From contig NZ_JAVLAT010000003.1 in the NCBI RefSeq assembly GCF_032190615.1, forward strand, positions 434,001 to 498,000: DNA of 64,000 nt, written 5' to 3'. Made by a program: the position numbers and the translations under genes. Each line of letters opens with the position of its first letter. Position 1 is the first letter of the stretch. The notes beneath the pieces were generated by a model, which had not been told where the DNA came from, made no database searches, and worked only from the letters and a program-made list of their open reading frames with translations. This document shows, piece by piece, positions 54,739 through 63,879 of this stretch. The stretch comes from Brucella pseudogrignonensis. GTDB taxonomy: Bacteria > Pseudomonadota > Alphaproteobacteria > Rhizobiales > Rhizobiaceae.

Positions 54739-55767
54739 CTACGCCTTTGTCATCGCCGGCGTCTGGTATGTGCCGCCTTTGACGAGAAGCGCCCATATTG
54801 TCCGGGCCATCTTATTGGCCAGCGCCACGGCTGCCACCTTGTAGGGGCGACGTGCCATTATTGACACGATCCAATCAGGCAACTTTGAACCTCTCCGAGC
54901 TTGTTTCAGGATCGACGTCGCACCGACAATCAAGAGCGTTCGTAACTGCTTGTTGCCGCGCTTTGAGATTTTGCCAAGCCGCTCCTTGCCTCCGCTGGAG
55001 TTCGCTCTTGGTGTGATGCCGATCCAGGCGGCCAAGTCCCGCCCAGTTCGAAAGGCTGTATGATCCTGAACTGCGGTGCGAACAGTGGCTGCAATAATAG
55101 GGCCGACGCCGGGGATGGTTGTTAAACGACGTGCGGCTTCATCGGCTTTCACTGCTGCGGCAATCTTACTGTCGAGCACCTCAACCCTTTCCGTCAGCCT
55201 TTCGATCTGATCGGCCATCTCAAGAAGTGCCGCCTTGGCTGAATGCGGAAGACGTCCTTCCTGATCGTTGCGCAAAATCGCAGTGAGCTTGGCAATGCTT
55301 GTCATTCCAGTCGCGGCGATGATTCCGAGCTCAGCCATGTGGCCTCGCATGGCATTGGCCGTCTGACTTCGCTGCCGCACGAGTAACTCTCGGGTCTTCA
55401 AAACCATCCCAGCAGCCTGCTCTTCCGGTGACTTTACGGGTACGAAGCGCATTGTTGGACGCGTGACTGCCTCGCAGATTGCCTCCGCATCGGCCGCGTC
55501 GGTCTTGTTGCGTTTGACGTAAGGCTTCACATAGGCCGGTGGCATCAACCGCACCGTATGGCCGAATTCTCTGATTGCGTTGGCCCAGTAGTGAGCACTC
55601 CCGCACGCTTCCATTCCGACAAGGCATGGTTCGATGTTACGAAAAAACTCTAGGACCTGTGATCGCCGCAAAGCACGGCGGACCGCTATGTGCCCGTCTT
55701 CAGTGATGGCGTGGATCTGAAAGACCGACTTGGCCAAATCTAGTCCGATTATGGTAATCTTTTCCAT
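54739..55767 (-). CDS. IS110-family (IS1111 group) transposase, element C
   Basis: 342-residue DEDD recombinase starting MEKITIIGLDLAKSVFQIHA at 55767, with AGGAACC upstream; a longer frame was rejected. It has VGMEACGSAHYWANAI, KTDAADAEAICEAV, and C-terminal LTTIPGVGPIIAATV and LAAWIGITPRANSSGGKERL. It appears intact. Confidence 0.93.
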   Translation of the reverse strand: MEKITIIGLDLAKSVFQIHAITEDGHIAVRRALRRSQVLEFFRNIEPCLVGMEACGSAHYWANAIREFGHTVRLMPPAYVKPYVKRNKTDAADAEAICEAVTRPTMRFVPVKSPEEQAAGMVLKTRELLVRQRSQTANAMRGHMAELGIIAATGMTSIAKLTAILRNDQEGRLPHSAKAALLEMADQIERLTERVEVLDSKIAAAVKADEAARRLTTIPGVGPIIAATVRTAVQDHTAFRTGRDLAAWIGITPRANSSGGKERLGKISKRGNKQLRTLLIVGATSILKQARRGSKLPDWIVSIMARRPYKVAAVALANKMARTIWALLVKGGTYQTPAMTKA

Positions 55768-55868
55768 GGAACGGTTCCTTCTGTCTTGTGGCAAATGGCG
55801 TCACCACAATAGGCATCCTCGATGCCGGTGCGAAGGGCCGTTCCACACCATCATTCTCGATGATGTTT

Positions 55869-57490
55869 TGGGTTCTATTAGCTTGGTTTCTGAAGGAGAA
55901 TCAGTGCCATGCGAGCCCAGTTTCGACTTTCCGATCTGATCCCTGCCGAGTTGACCGTGGAGGCTGTACATCAAAGATCCGATGCAATCGTCGTTTCGGC
56001 ATATGGTCAGTCGCGCGATTGCCGATGCCCCGAATGCGGTACGACCTCCCGTCGTGTTCATAGTCGCTATCTTCGGATAATTTGCGATCTGCCGTGTGCA
56101 GGCCGGAGGATCGAACTGCATCTGACCGTCCGACGCTTCGTCTGTAGTGCCAACCAATGCCGCCGAAAGATTTTCGCGGAACGTTTCGGTGACAACATAG
56201 TCCGACCTCTGGCGCGCCGGACAGCACGCCTGGACAACTTGGTGCACCATCTGGCTTTGGCATTGGGTGGTCGCCCAGCGGCACGGTTCGCAAATCGTCT
56301 CGGGTTTCCGGTTAGCAACGACACGCTGCTTCGAACCGTTCGCCGGTATGATCGGCCGCCTCCACCACCGCCGAGTGTTATCGGCATCGATGACTGGGCG
56401 TGGCGTCGCAATCACCAATATGGCACAATCATTTGCGACCTTGAGCGGCGAAAAACAATCGCCTTGCTCCCCGACCGGGAAGCGGCGACTGCCAAGGCCT
56501 GGCTAATCCAGCAGCCGCAGATCGAGATCGTCGCACGCGATCGCGGTGGCGGCTATGCGCAGGCTACTTCACAAGCCCTGCCACATGCGGATCAAGTCGC
56601 CGACCGCTGGCATCTGATGGAAAATGCCAGCCACGCCTTTCTCGACGCCGTGCGCAAGTCGATGCGACAGGTCCGCATGGCAGTCGGCACAGCAACCGTA
56701 AATCCCAAGCTTCTGACTGCTGCCGAGCGGCTACAATACGAGGGATATCTGCGACGCGAAGAGGCAAACTCTGTCATTCGTGGGCTCGTCGACGAAGGCG
56801 TGCCTATCAAGGAAATTGTACGCAGAACCGGACACAGCCGAAAGCTGGTTCGCAGCGTTGTTCGTGGTCAACGAACCGACATCTTCCGGGTCCGGCACAC
56901 TTCGCTCGAACCACACCTGCCGTGGCTTGAAGCGCAAAGGGATGCCGGATCACGAAACGGCGCTGAACTCTGGCGGCAGCTTCGCTTGGCCGGGTTTGGT
57001 GGCGGTCTTCGTGTCGTTACAGAATGGGCGACACGACGAAGGCGAGCCGAAAAAGCCGAAAACGGGCTCGGCCACGCGCCGGCAGCACGCACCATCGTCC
57101 GCCTGATGACACTTGAACGCAACAAATTGACCAAGGCTCAAGCGATGACGGTTGCTGCAATCGAGGAGCGATTACCGGACCTTGTCGAGGCTAGAGATAT
57201 CATCGAGAGCTTTCACAACATGCTGCGCAGCAAGTCCAGGGGTGATCTGGAAGCATGGCTCGACCGCGCGGCAAGAAGTCTAGTCGCATCATTCGCCAAT
57301 GGCATTATCCGCGACAGAGCAGCGGTTCAAAACGCAATAATTTCAATATGGTCGAACGGCCAGACAGAGGGCCAGATCACGAAACTGAAACTCATCAAGC
57401 GTCAGATGTACGGCCGCGGGAAACTCGATTTGCTTGAGGCACGTATTGTAGGAGCGCCATGATGTCATCGAGATTGCGTCAGAGCCCCGT
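55869..57490 (+). mobile_element. ISL3-family element
   Basis: Flanking the transposase gene are gggttctattagc on the left (about 55869) and the inverse of ggggctctgacgc on the right (about 57478-57490), a plausible imperfect terminal repeat. Ends are approximate. It sits directly between two IS110-type elements. Confidence 0.65.
55909..57462 (+). CDS. ISL3-family transposase
   Basis: 517-residue transposase. The N-terminal zinc-binding segment has CRCPECGTTSRRVHSRY and a second CSANQCRRK cluster. The DDE domain holds VIGIDDWAWRRNHQYGTIIC, VARDRGGGYAQA and VADRWHLMEN, all diagnostic of ISL3. A long C-terminal part includes a helix-turn-helix (VPIKEIVRRTGHSRKLVRSV). It appears complete. Confidence 0.93.
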   Translation: MRAQFRLSDLIPAELTVEAVHQRSDAIVVSAYGQSRDCRCPECGTTSRRVHSRYLRIICDLPCAGRRIELHLTVRRFVCSANQCRRKIFAERFGDNIVRPLARRTARLDNLVHHLALALGGRPAARFANRLGFPVSNDTLLRTVRRYDRPPPPPPSVIGIDDWAWRRNHQYGTIICDLERRKTIALLPDREAATAKAWLIQQPQIEIVARDRGGGYAQATSQALPHADQVADRWHLMENASHAFLDAVRKSMRQVRMAVGTATVNPKLLTAAERLQYEGYLRREEANSVIRGLVDEGVPIKEIVRRTGHSRKLVRSVVRGQRTDIFRVRHTSLEPHLPWLEAQRDAGSRNGAELWRQLRLAGFGGGLRVVTEWATRRRRAEKAENGLGHAPAARTIVRLMTLERNKLTKAQAMTVAAIEERLPDLVEARDIIESFHNMLRSKSRGDLEAWLDRAARSLVASFANGIIRDRAAVQNAIISIWSNGQTEGQITKLKLIKRQMYGRGKLDLLEARIVGAP

Positions 57491-57534
57491 TTGGATGCCG
57501 ATAACCCCTCAAATGGGGTCCTTCTGTGGTTGCC

Positions 57535-57785
57535 ACCCGTTGTGCAAGTTGTTTCTGAGCCTTTGGACGTGTGATCGAATGCGGTCTTCTGTCAGGCCTT
57601 CATTTGCGGCGCTTTCAGAAGCCGCTGGCCGGGATGGTGATCAGCGGATCAGGTCCAAATCTTATTCCCGAGCTATGACGCTCGAAGGACTCCCACTGGT
57701 TTTCTTGATCCGGATCGTTCGATCTTGCGCCCATTCAGGTCATCGACTTCTCACACCTCCTTGCCAACGTTGGTGATAGCAGCCT
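57535..57785 (-). ncRNA. Candidate bridge/seek RNA region of element D
   Basis: The stretch shares tgcaagttg, gacgtgtgatcg, tgcggtc, tcaggcct, tttgcggc and gccgctggccgg with element A in the same order and spacing, although the transposases have diverged. This is the clearest of the three pairs and suggests structural conservation of a non-coding RNA. Confidence 0.55.
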
Positions 57786-58814
57786 TCATGCCGCCGTCGT
57801 CAACGTCGGATTTCGATAATCTTCCTGCCGCATCAACATCGCCCAAATCATGCGTGCCATCTTGTTCGCCAGCGCGATCGCCACCAGCATTCGGGGCTTT
57901 CGCCCAAGCATACGCATCATCCAGGGATCCGCTGATGCTTCCTTGCGGCTCGCCCAATTCACACGCGCCATCGCGCCGATGATCAGCAGCCTGCGAATGT
58001 CCGCTTGCCCGGCCTTTGAGACCTTGCCCAACCGCTCCTTGCCTCCGGATGAGAACTGCCTCGGGACAAGGCCGAGCCAGGCTGCAATTTCACGGCCCGA
58101 CTTGAAACTTTCCATTGCCGGCGCAAAAGCCTCGACAGCCACGGCTGTCATAGGCCCGATGCCAGGCATTGTCTGAAGACGCCGCGCCACATCGGTCTGC
58201 TTGGCAAGTGAGGCCAATTTCTGCGTCTTGCTATCGATCTTGGCGGTCATTTCACCGATCTGGGCCAGCAGATCAAGGCCTTCCTCGCGCACCAGATCGG
58301 GCAAATTATTGGCCACGTCGTTCAGCGCCGCTTCCAGCCGCTTGATATGTCCGATGCCCACAGGAACGACATGGCCATATTCATAGAGCATTGCGCGCAG
58401 GGCATTCACCAACTCCGTGCGTTGGTGGACAATGCGCTCTCTTGCCCGGAACAGAATAGCGCGCGCTTGCTGATCGGGAGTTTTGGGTTCGACAAACCGC
58501 ATTTCCGGCTGACGCGCCGCGATGACAATGGCCTCTGCGTCGGCGGCGTCATTCTTCTGGCGCTTCACGAATGGTCGCACATATTGCGGCGCGATCAGCT
58601 TGACTTCGTGGCCCAGCGCCGCCATCTCCCGCGCCCAATGGTGGGCGCTGCCACATGCCTCCATGACGACAATGCAAGCGGGCTGGCTTCCCATAAAACG
58701 CAGAAACTGACCGCGCGACAATTTCCTGCGGAACCGCACTTCGCCCGTCAGCGACGCGCCGTGAAGCTGGAAAACATTTTTTGCCAGATCAACCCCGATC
58801 ATTGTATACTTCAT
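57786..58814 (-). CDS. IS110-family (IS1111 group) transposase, element D
   Basis: 342-residue DEDD recombinase starting MKYTMIGVDLAKNVFQLHGA at 58814, six bases after GGAGAGG; the ATG at 58820 overlaps that site. Motifs are VVMEACGSAHHWAREM, KNDAADAEAIVIAA, LQTMPGIGPMTAVA and IAAWLGLVPRQFSSGGKERL. Intact, and closer to element A than to element B. Confidence 0.93.
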   Translation of the reverse strand: MKYTMIGVDLAKNVFQLHGASLTGEVRFRRKLSRGQFLRFMGSQPACIVVMEACGSAHHWAREMAALGHEVKLIAPQYVRPFVKRQKNDAADAEAIVIAARQPEMRFVEPKTPDQQARAILFRARERIVHQRTELVNALRAMLYEYGHVVPVGIGHIKRLEAALNDVANNLPDLVREEGLDLLAQIGEMTAKIDSKTQKLASLAKQTDVARRLQTMPGIGPMTAVAVEAFAPAMESFKSGREIAAWLGLVPRQFSSGGKERLGKVSKAGQADIRRLLIIGAMARVNWASRKEASADPWMMRMLGRKPRMLVAIALANKMARMIWAMLMRQEDYRNPTLTTAA

Positions 58815-58947
58815 TGCCATCCTCTCCGCTACATGATCTCCAACGATCACACTCTGGCACATTGCGATGCCGTCTGGGGAGGGCGGCAACCACCCCATCT
58901 TATTCCATGCTTAATGACAACCTGAAATTTTGGCTCAACGCCATTGA

Positions 58948-59367
58948 GACGCAGATACTTGCGGATGGCCAAGCGCTGTATTGGTCGATAGTTTTAGCTA
59001 CTCTGACGGATCCATTTTCCCGCAAGCTTATCAGGATCAGAAAATCGGTCAGCTTGTGGGTGATGTCGTTCTTAATACCGGCACATCTGTCACTAAAGTT
59101 GACAGGGATGTTCTTCCGGGTTTGCAATATAGTTTCCCGGTCCTGCCTTATCGTCATGTTGATGGTCGCAAATACGAGAACGAGATTATTACGCCTGATA
59201 TTATTGTTCCATTTGATCCGAACAGGTTCAGTATGGATGCCGATCCGCAATTGGAAGCAGCTGTTGCTTCGTTGATGCAACAAATCGGTGTTGATAGCGA
59301 TTGTCGCGGCGAACCGAAGGAAGGTCGTCCTGATGATATCAAAGTAAAATCGAGCAGGAAAAAATGA
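58948..59367 (+). pseudogene. C-terminal fragment of an S41-family (tail-specific) peptidase
   Basis: The frame reads WPSAVLVDSFSYSDGSIFPQ, which is the segment around the catalytic serine of tail-specific proteases, then GLQYSFPVLPYRHVDGRKYE and NEIITPDIIVPFDPN, the conserved C-terminal part, and a Lys/Arg-rich tail to 59367. An in-frame stop precedes it, and the N-terminal two thirds are absent, replaced by IS110 element D upstream. Confidence 0.72.
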
Positions 59368-59475
59368 TGTGAAAGCTGCAAGACGATTTCGGATCAACTG
59401 CATTGCTTTCACTCAAACAACAATTCACAGCGCTTGCAGCATCGTTGCGGTTCAGTATGAACTCGGAGCGCTATC

Positions 59476-60443
59476 TCAAGATCCGGTCGTCTTGGCGTAA
59501 TGGTTTGCGTTTGTTCCGACAGATCCCTGTAGCAGACCGATTAAACCACCCAAAGCCGTTGCAGATGACACAAGGCCACGCCCACCCGAGAAGAGGATGG
59601 CGCATAGTGCTCCCAAAAATTTGAGCCCACGACTGGTCAATTTCAATGGAAGCCCTCTCAGGGTCTTCTGTGGGTTCTCTCTGTAACGCGCCGCGAATTC
59701 AGTAATGTTATGATCACGGTTGCGGCGGAAATGATAAGATAGTGTCAGCCGGGTTGTCGGCACTGCTTCGTAGACGATCGCATCGCAGGCCCAGCCAGTT
59801 TTAGCGCCAAGGCTCTTGGCCTTTGCCCACAAGTGCCAATCTTCTCCGCCCGACAGATTATACCTTTGATCGAAACTAAGGCCAGTCTCTCTGAAGAAAC
59901 TCAAACGCCCCATCCAGCTTCCAGTTGCAATCTTGATCTTATGCCCTTGTCCCGAACTTGACTTCGATTTGCATTTCCGCTCCGACTTCAGGCTGCTGTG
60001 TTTTAGCCCCGACCACACCACTTTTTGCATAAGCGTGAGGTCGGGTTCAAATGGGAAAGGCCACACAGGAGAACCAATGATATCCAGATCCAAGCGGTCA
60101 CGCTCCGCAGTAATTTGACCAGCCAGTCTTTTTCGACCCATTCATCATCATCGACAAAGACCAGAAAGTCATAGCCTTTTTCGGCAGCATAGTTCAGCGC
60201 GGCATTCCTCACTGCGGAAATGCCGGGTGTTCCTTCGTTGAAATATGCAACTTCGGTGCCTGAAACGTCGTTGCGGAATGTATCAATAACCTCGTTTAAT
60301 GAAGGCTGACCGTTGTTCTCAACGATCAGGAAAGAAACATCATCAGAAGACGGGTGGGTTATTTCACTCAACGACGTAAGCAAATTAGCGAGCATCTTCG
60401 GTCTGTCGCGCGTAACCACGGAAATACAGATATGGCGTTTCAA
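59476..60443 (-). pseudogene. Family 2 glycosyltransferase with a frameshift
   Basis: From ATG 60443 the first frame gives MKRHICISVVTRDRPKMLAN, GTPGISAVRNAALNYAAEKG and the DXD-type motif FVFVDDDEW region (LVFVDDDEWVEKDW). Near 60105-60115 the frame changes; the second frame continues ERDRLDLDIIGSPVWPFPFE and GGEDWHLWAKAKSLGAKTGW to 59476. One inserted or deleted base explains the break. Together the frames make a cytoplasmic GT-A enzyme like those used for exopolysaccharide or lipopolysaccharide side chains. It is inactive unless the shift is a sequencing error. Confidence 0.82.
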
Positions 60444-60622
60444 TTTTGCCCCCGCCCTTCAAATGAGGAAATTATCCGAAGACAGAATGGACCAAAGGCA
60501 TCAAAATTAGCTATCACTGAAACTTGGTATTTTGGCTATTTTCGAGCAAAAATAATACCTTAAACGGGAAGCTTGCTATCTGCAGGGTGATGTTACATTG
60601 ATAAATAGTTTGGTGTGAACGC

Positions 60623-60890
60623 TCATTCTTTAAAGAGTACGCTTTGATCAAAAAGATAACGATGAGAAAGTGGTAAGCTTGCAGCGCCCACCGCTTTGCC
60701 ATGAATGCCGACTGTTCCTTCAACAATCTCCGGAGCAGCAATCCCTCTCAGGTCGATGCGTTTAAGCTCAAGCTTCGTCGCTTCAACGATCTTATGTCGG
60801 ATGTTTTCTGGTAGCCACCCATCAATAATGGCTGCAGGAAAATCAATTACCGCAGCGGCTGCGACGGCAGCATGAGCCAGACCTTGTGCG
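60623..60890 (-). pseudogene. C-terminal fragment of a ROK-family transcription regulator
   Basis: From the IS6 edge at 60890 the minus strand encodes AQGLAHAAVAAAAVIDFPAA, ending GKAVGAASLPLSHRYLFDQS and a stop at 60623. This is the C-terminal end of ROK proteins (XylR/NagC type), where GAASLPL and a final short helix are typical. It has no start codon and is cut by the IS6 element. Confidence 0.72.
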
Positions 60891-61705
60891 GTTGTGTCGC
60901 AAATTTTCCATCAGGTTAAAAGCAGCCTGATCTTCAGACGCAATTATGCTGCGAGCTCCGCAAAGACCTCGAATGGCGAGCGGTTGTCATTGGCAAATTG
61001 GTTCTTGCGGATCATATGTGCCACTTCGATGCCCGCGATTGTCGCTGAGGCCGAATGAAATGCCTTGAAGCCCAACATGTGTTTGGTAATTCGCTTGATA
61101 AACCGGTGATCCTGCTCAAGGATGTTGTTGAGATATTTAACCTGCAGGATTTCAATCATCTTGCTGTGACCAGTGATTTTCAGGATTGTGTTTACAGCTT
61201 GTGCTCCGGCCAGATTGGCTCCACTTTTATCAATGACAATTTTGTCTGGAACACCGTTGGCTGCGATGGCTTTCTTGAAGAAACGCCGTGCAGCACCGAG
61301 ATTTCGGCGTTCGGCGAGCATGAAATCAAGTGTTTGGCCATCTCGGTCAACGGCTCGGTACAAATAGGTCCATTGACCACGAACCTTGATATAGGTCTCG
61401 TCAACACGCCATGAACGGGCCGTGGGCCGCTTACGCGATTGCGCCTGGGCAGCGATCAGCGGTGAGTACCGGACAACCCATCGGTTCAAGGTCGCATGAT
61501 CCACAGCAATGCCGCGTTCTGCGAGAATTTCCTGAAGGTCACGATAGGAAACCGGGTAACGCACGTAAAAGAAGACTGCATGCAGGATGACACTTTTAGG
61601 AAAATGAGCCCCTTTGAAATCGATTGCCATACCCTGTCACCTCACTCAATTATGCGCTCCGAAGGGACAGTAGCGCAGCAGAAGTGAAAATTTCGCGACA
61701 GAACC
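60891..61705 (-). mobile_element. Complete IS6-family element, second type
   Basis: 815-base element with ends GGTTGTGTCGCAAATTTT on the left and AAAATTTCGCGACAGAACC on the right. Flanking octamers (ccttgtgc and gtttctat) differ, so the element now joins unrelated DNA: a GC-richer ROK gene fragment on its left and AT-rich DNA on its right. The same type of end is seen at position 207. Confidence 0.9.
60944..61630 (-). CDS. IS6-family transposase, second type
   Basis: 228-residue DDE transposase: N-terminal MAIDFKGAHFPKSVILHAVF, catalytic residues in WRVDETYIKVRG, KIVIDKSGANLAG and LEQDHRFIKRIT. No disruption is visible. The truncated copy at 1-132 belongs to the same type (about 85 per cent identical over the visible residues by eye). 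Confidence 0.94.
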   Translation of the reverse strand: MAIDFKGAHFPKSVILHAVFFYVRYPVSYRDLQEILAERGIAVDHATLNRWVVRYSPLIAAQAQSRKRPTARSWRVDETYIKVRGQWTYLYRAVDRDGQTLDFMLAERRNLGAARRFFKKAIAANGVPDKIVIDKSGANLAGAQAVNTILKITGHSKMIEILQVKYLNNILEQDHRFIKRITKHMLGFKAFHSASATIAGIEVAHMIRKNQFANDNRSPFEVFAELAA

Positions 61706-61737
61706 GTTTCTATTACCCCTAAAAAAAGAGATCTTTT

Positions 61738-62271
61738 ATGTTCAAAAAAATCGCAGTTACACTCATCGCAACGCTAGCAACTACAGACGTAGCTCAAGCA
61801 GAAACAAAGATTAAATTTCTCCCACTTACCAAAATTGATACGGATTCGCAAACATACTTAAAAGGACTTACAGATAGCTACCCATACATAAAAGTCGATC
61901 CTAAAAAAAATGAGCCAATGCAGTTCTTCTTTAGTATTTTTTAGAAGCAGAACAGGGTGAAAAAATGGACGCTTGCAGTCCACAACGGAAATGGACTTTG
62001 CGATAATCTGTCCGATACGCACATAATATGTCAAGCTAACTTAACCTATCAAAATGCGAACAATGGAGGCTTTATTTATCACACAATTCCTAATGTTTGC
62101 ATATCTACAGGTGATAACGCACACATTGCGGACGGAACTATATTAAAAGCCATTGACACCGGCGGCGAGCTAGACGTTGAAATCATGCAAAACGAAGAAA
62201 TAAAGAATTCAAGAGATTGCATCAAAGGCTTTACCTATAATTTTGATACCGGATCACTTAAATATCAATAA
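61738..62271 (+). pseudogene. Exported protein split by an in-frame stop
   Basis: ATG 61738 begins a 68-residue protein with a signal peptide (MFKKIAVTLIATLATTDVAQ, cut near AQAE) that stops at TAG 61942-61944. In exactly the same frame, from a GTG at 61957, 104 more residues follow without a signal peptide. They contain four cysteines (LCDNL, IICQA, NVCIS, RDCIK), suggesting two disulphides. The simplest reading is one exported protein of about 177 residues interrupted by an amber codon. Two separate proteins remain possible. Family unknown. Confidence 0.5.
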
Positions 62272-62408
62272 ATCAGAAAGCTAAGTTATTACATTACAGT
62301 CTAATCTACCCCTTTATTAATTGTATAATTATAATACTATTGCCACATTTTAATTGTCAGATTATATAATTTATATAACAAAATGAATCACATAACGAGG
62401 ACATCCAT

Positions 62409-62663
62409 ATGTATAAAACGAGTGTAAGAAAAGTTGGCGGATCAGTTATGGTCGCGATCCCTCCTTTTGTGCTGGATCAGAGCGGGATCGTGCCTGGCCA
62501 AAAATGCGGCATCGAATTTAAGGAAGGCCGTATTCAAATAATGGCAGATCCACTTCCTGAGTATCGACTCGAAGAATTGATGGCAAATTCAGAGTTTCCT
62601 GAAATTGATGATCTTGGAGACGAAGAATTAAAATACATCAATGCAACTGTTGTTGGGGGTTGA
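62409..62663 (+). CDS. AbrB/MazE-type antitoxin
   Basis: 84-residue protein with the swapped-hairpin AbrB fold at the N-terminus (SVRKVGGSVMVAIPPFVLDQ, GIVPGQKCGIEFKEGRIQI) that binds operator DNA, and an acidic C-terminal half (YRLEELMANSEFPEIDDLGD) that would wrap around the toxin. GAGGAC precedes ATG 62409. It is coupled to the toxin gene two bases downstream and probably represses the pair. Confidence 0.88.
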   Translation: MYKTSVRKVGGSVMVAIPPFVLDQSGIVPGQKCGIEFKEGRIQIMADPLPEYRLEELMANSEFPEIDDLGDEELKYINATVVGG

Positions 62664-62665
62664 TC

Positions 62666-62989
62666 GTGGCAAAAGTAAAACGCGGTGATGTATATCTAAT
62701 TCATTATTTAAATAATGACAACAAACACACTATATCTGAGGTTGTTGTTGTTTCTCCATATGCTTATAATAGCGTGGCTGGATTGGCCATTGTTGTTCCT
62801 GTCATTCAACAAAAGTTTGAAAAGAATGCTTTCGCGGTTGAGCTTGAGAATACAATAACGGGTGGCTTTGTGAGATCAGACATGCCGCGCGTTATGAATG
62901 TTAAAGAATTTAGAGGCGAGTTTATCGAGAAGCTTCCGGATGACACTGTCAATGAAATCTTAGCGAGAACAGTAACCCTCTTTAAATAA
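62666..62989 (+). CDS. MazF/PemK-type endoribonuclease toxin
   Basis: 107-residue toxin. The N-terminus KVKRGDVYLIHYLNNDNKHT is the MazF pattern, followed by VVVVSPYAYNSVAGLAIVVP, the segment with the catalytic serine and threonine region, and a C-terminal helix DDTVNEILARTVTLF. GTG 62666 is chosen because GGGGG lies six bases upstream; a TTG two codons earlier would have no spacing. It should cut mRNA when the antitoxin is degraded. Confidence 0.88.
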   Translation: MAKVKRGDVYLIHYLNNDNKHTISEVVVVSPYAYNSVAGLAIVVPVIQQKFEKNAFAVELENTITGGFVRSDMPRVMNVKEFRGEFIEKLPDDTVNEILARTVTLFK

Positions 62990-62993
62990 GATA

Positions 62994-63019
62994 AGCCCCG
63001 GTTTTGCCGGGGTTTTTTT
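62994..63019 (+). terminator. Rho-independent terminator of the toxin-antitoxin operon
   Basis: GCCCCGG and CCGGGG(T) form a stem around TTTTG, followed by seven T residues, directly after the toxin stop codon. Confidence 0.88.
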
Positions 63020-63075
63020 GTCGTTTATTTGTAAAAACATGTGTAAATCAGATGCAGGCAAAAAAGGGGTTTGGA

Positions 63076-63804
63076 ATGAAAATCAGAATTATAGCATCAG
63101 TTATTATCAGTGCTTCACTTCTCTCAAGCGGAGCAATCGCGCAACGTACACCATCTGTGACATTTGGTTTTGGTGAAGTTATTGAGCCAAAAAAGCATGA
63201 TGTCGATTATGATATTATTGGCATCAAAATTGGTATGACACCAGCTGAAGTCAAAGAAAAATTGAAGGAACTTTACGCCGAGAGCAGCATAGAAGAAATA
63301 AAGGTTCATTTTGGCAATCAAGAAATTCAATCAGAGCCTTTCATTGATGAGATTTCCGCTGACACTTATCAGGAAGGGCGCACGAAAGTTTACTTCACAA
63401 CACCTAAGCTTGGAAACAGGGTAAAATATGTTGAAAGGCATATAGTTTTTAACCCGGAGAAACCGCGACCAGACGTTAGTCACTTGAATAAAATTACAGC
63501 TGAAAAATATGGTATCGTTGAAGACAGTGTCGAAGGTCAGTACAACTTAGGTCAATTTTGGAGCAGCAACAATTGTAAAGCGGAAAAGAGCAGCTCAGAA
63601 ATTAGACTACCCGAAGATAATTGTGATGCAGCTGTCGCTTCCAATATTTATTTTCATTCAGGCAACAAAAACGATAAGGCAACATTCCTTAATTTGAAAA
63701 TGAGAGATGTTGCTAACAGTAAATTAGATAATGATGAGAAACAGAAATTGTTCGAAAACGAGCTGAATAAGCACAGGCAAAACCAAGGCGACACCAAGTT
63801 TTAA
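63076..63804 (+). CDS. Exported protein of unknown function
   Basis: 242-residue protein. The start at 63076 gives a signal peptide MKIRIIASVIISASLLSSGA ending near IAQR; an earlier in-frame start lies within the terminator. The mature part is charged: IGIKIGMTPAEVKEKLKELY, a SmpA/BamE-like opening helix, then mixed alpha-beta sequence with two cysteines (NNCKAEK and EDNCDAA) likely to be bridged, and a Lys/Glu-rich C-terminus. I do not recognise the family. It is followed by its own terminator. Confidence 0.78.
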   Translation: MKIRIIASVIISASLLSSGAIAQRTPSVTFGFGEVIEPKKHDVDYDIIGIKIGMTPAEVKEKLKELYAESSIEEIKVHFGNQEIQSEPFIDEISADTYQEGRTKVYFTTPKLGNRVKYVERHIVFNPEKPRPDVSHLNKITAEKYGIVEDSVEGQYNLGQFWSSNNCKAEKSSSEIRLPEDNCDAAVASNIYFHSGNKNDKATFLNLKMRDVANSKLDNDEKQKLFENELNKHRQNQGDTKF

Positions 63805-63810
63805 ATGATT

Positions 63811-63836
63811 AAAACCCCGGTTTTCCGGGGTTTTTT
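63811..63836 (+). terminator. Rho-independent terminator of the exported-protein gene
   Basis: ACCCCGG and CCGGGG(T) pair around TTTT and are followed by six T residues, seven bases after the stop codon. It closely resembles the terminator at 62994-63019. Confidence 0.88.
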
Positions 63837-63879
63837 ATATCTGCGTGCAGAAAAGTTACCAAAAACAGGAGCGGCCATA

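Larger units (their letters stand above)
54482..55850 (-). mobile_element. IS1111-type IS110-family element C
   Basis: Subterminal inverted repeats gtggaacggccc at 54482 and gggccgttccac at 55835-55846. The transposase is on the minus strand and about 250 bases of non-coding DNA lie on its 3' side. It abuts the upstream end of element B on one side and the ISL3 element on the other. Confidence 0.8.
57526..58893 (-). mobile_element. IS1111-type IS110-family element D
   Basis: Subterminal inverted repeats gtggttgccaccc at 57526 and gggcggcaaccac at 58881-58893. The transposase is on the minus strand, with about 250 bases of non-coding DNA on its 3' side that resemble those of elements A and C. 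Confidence 0.8.
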
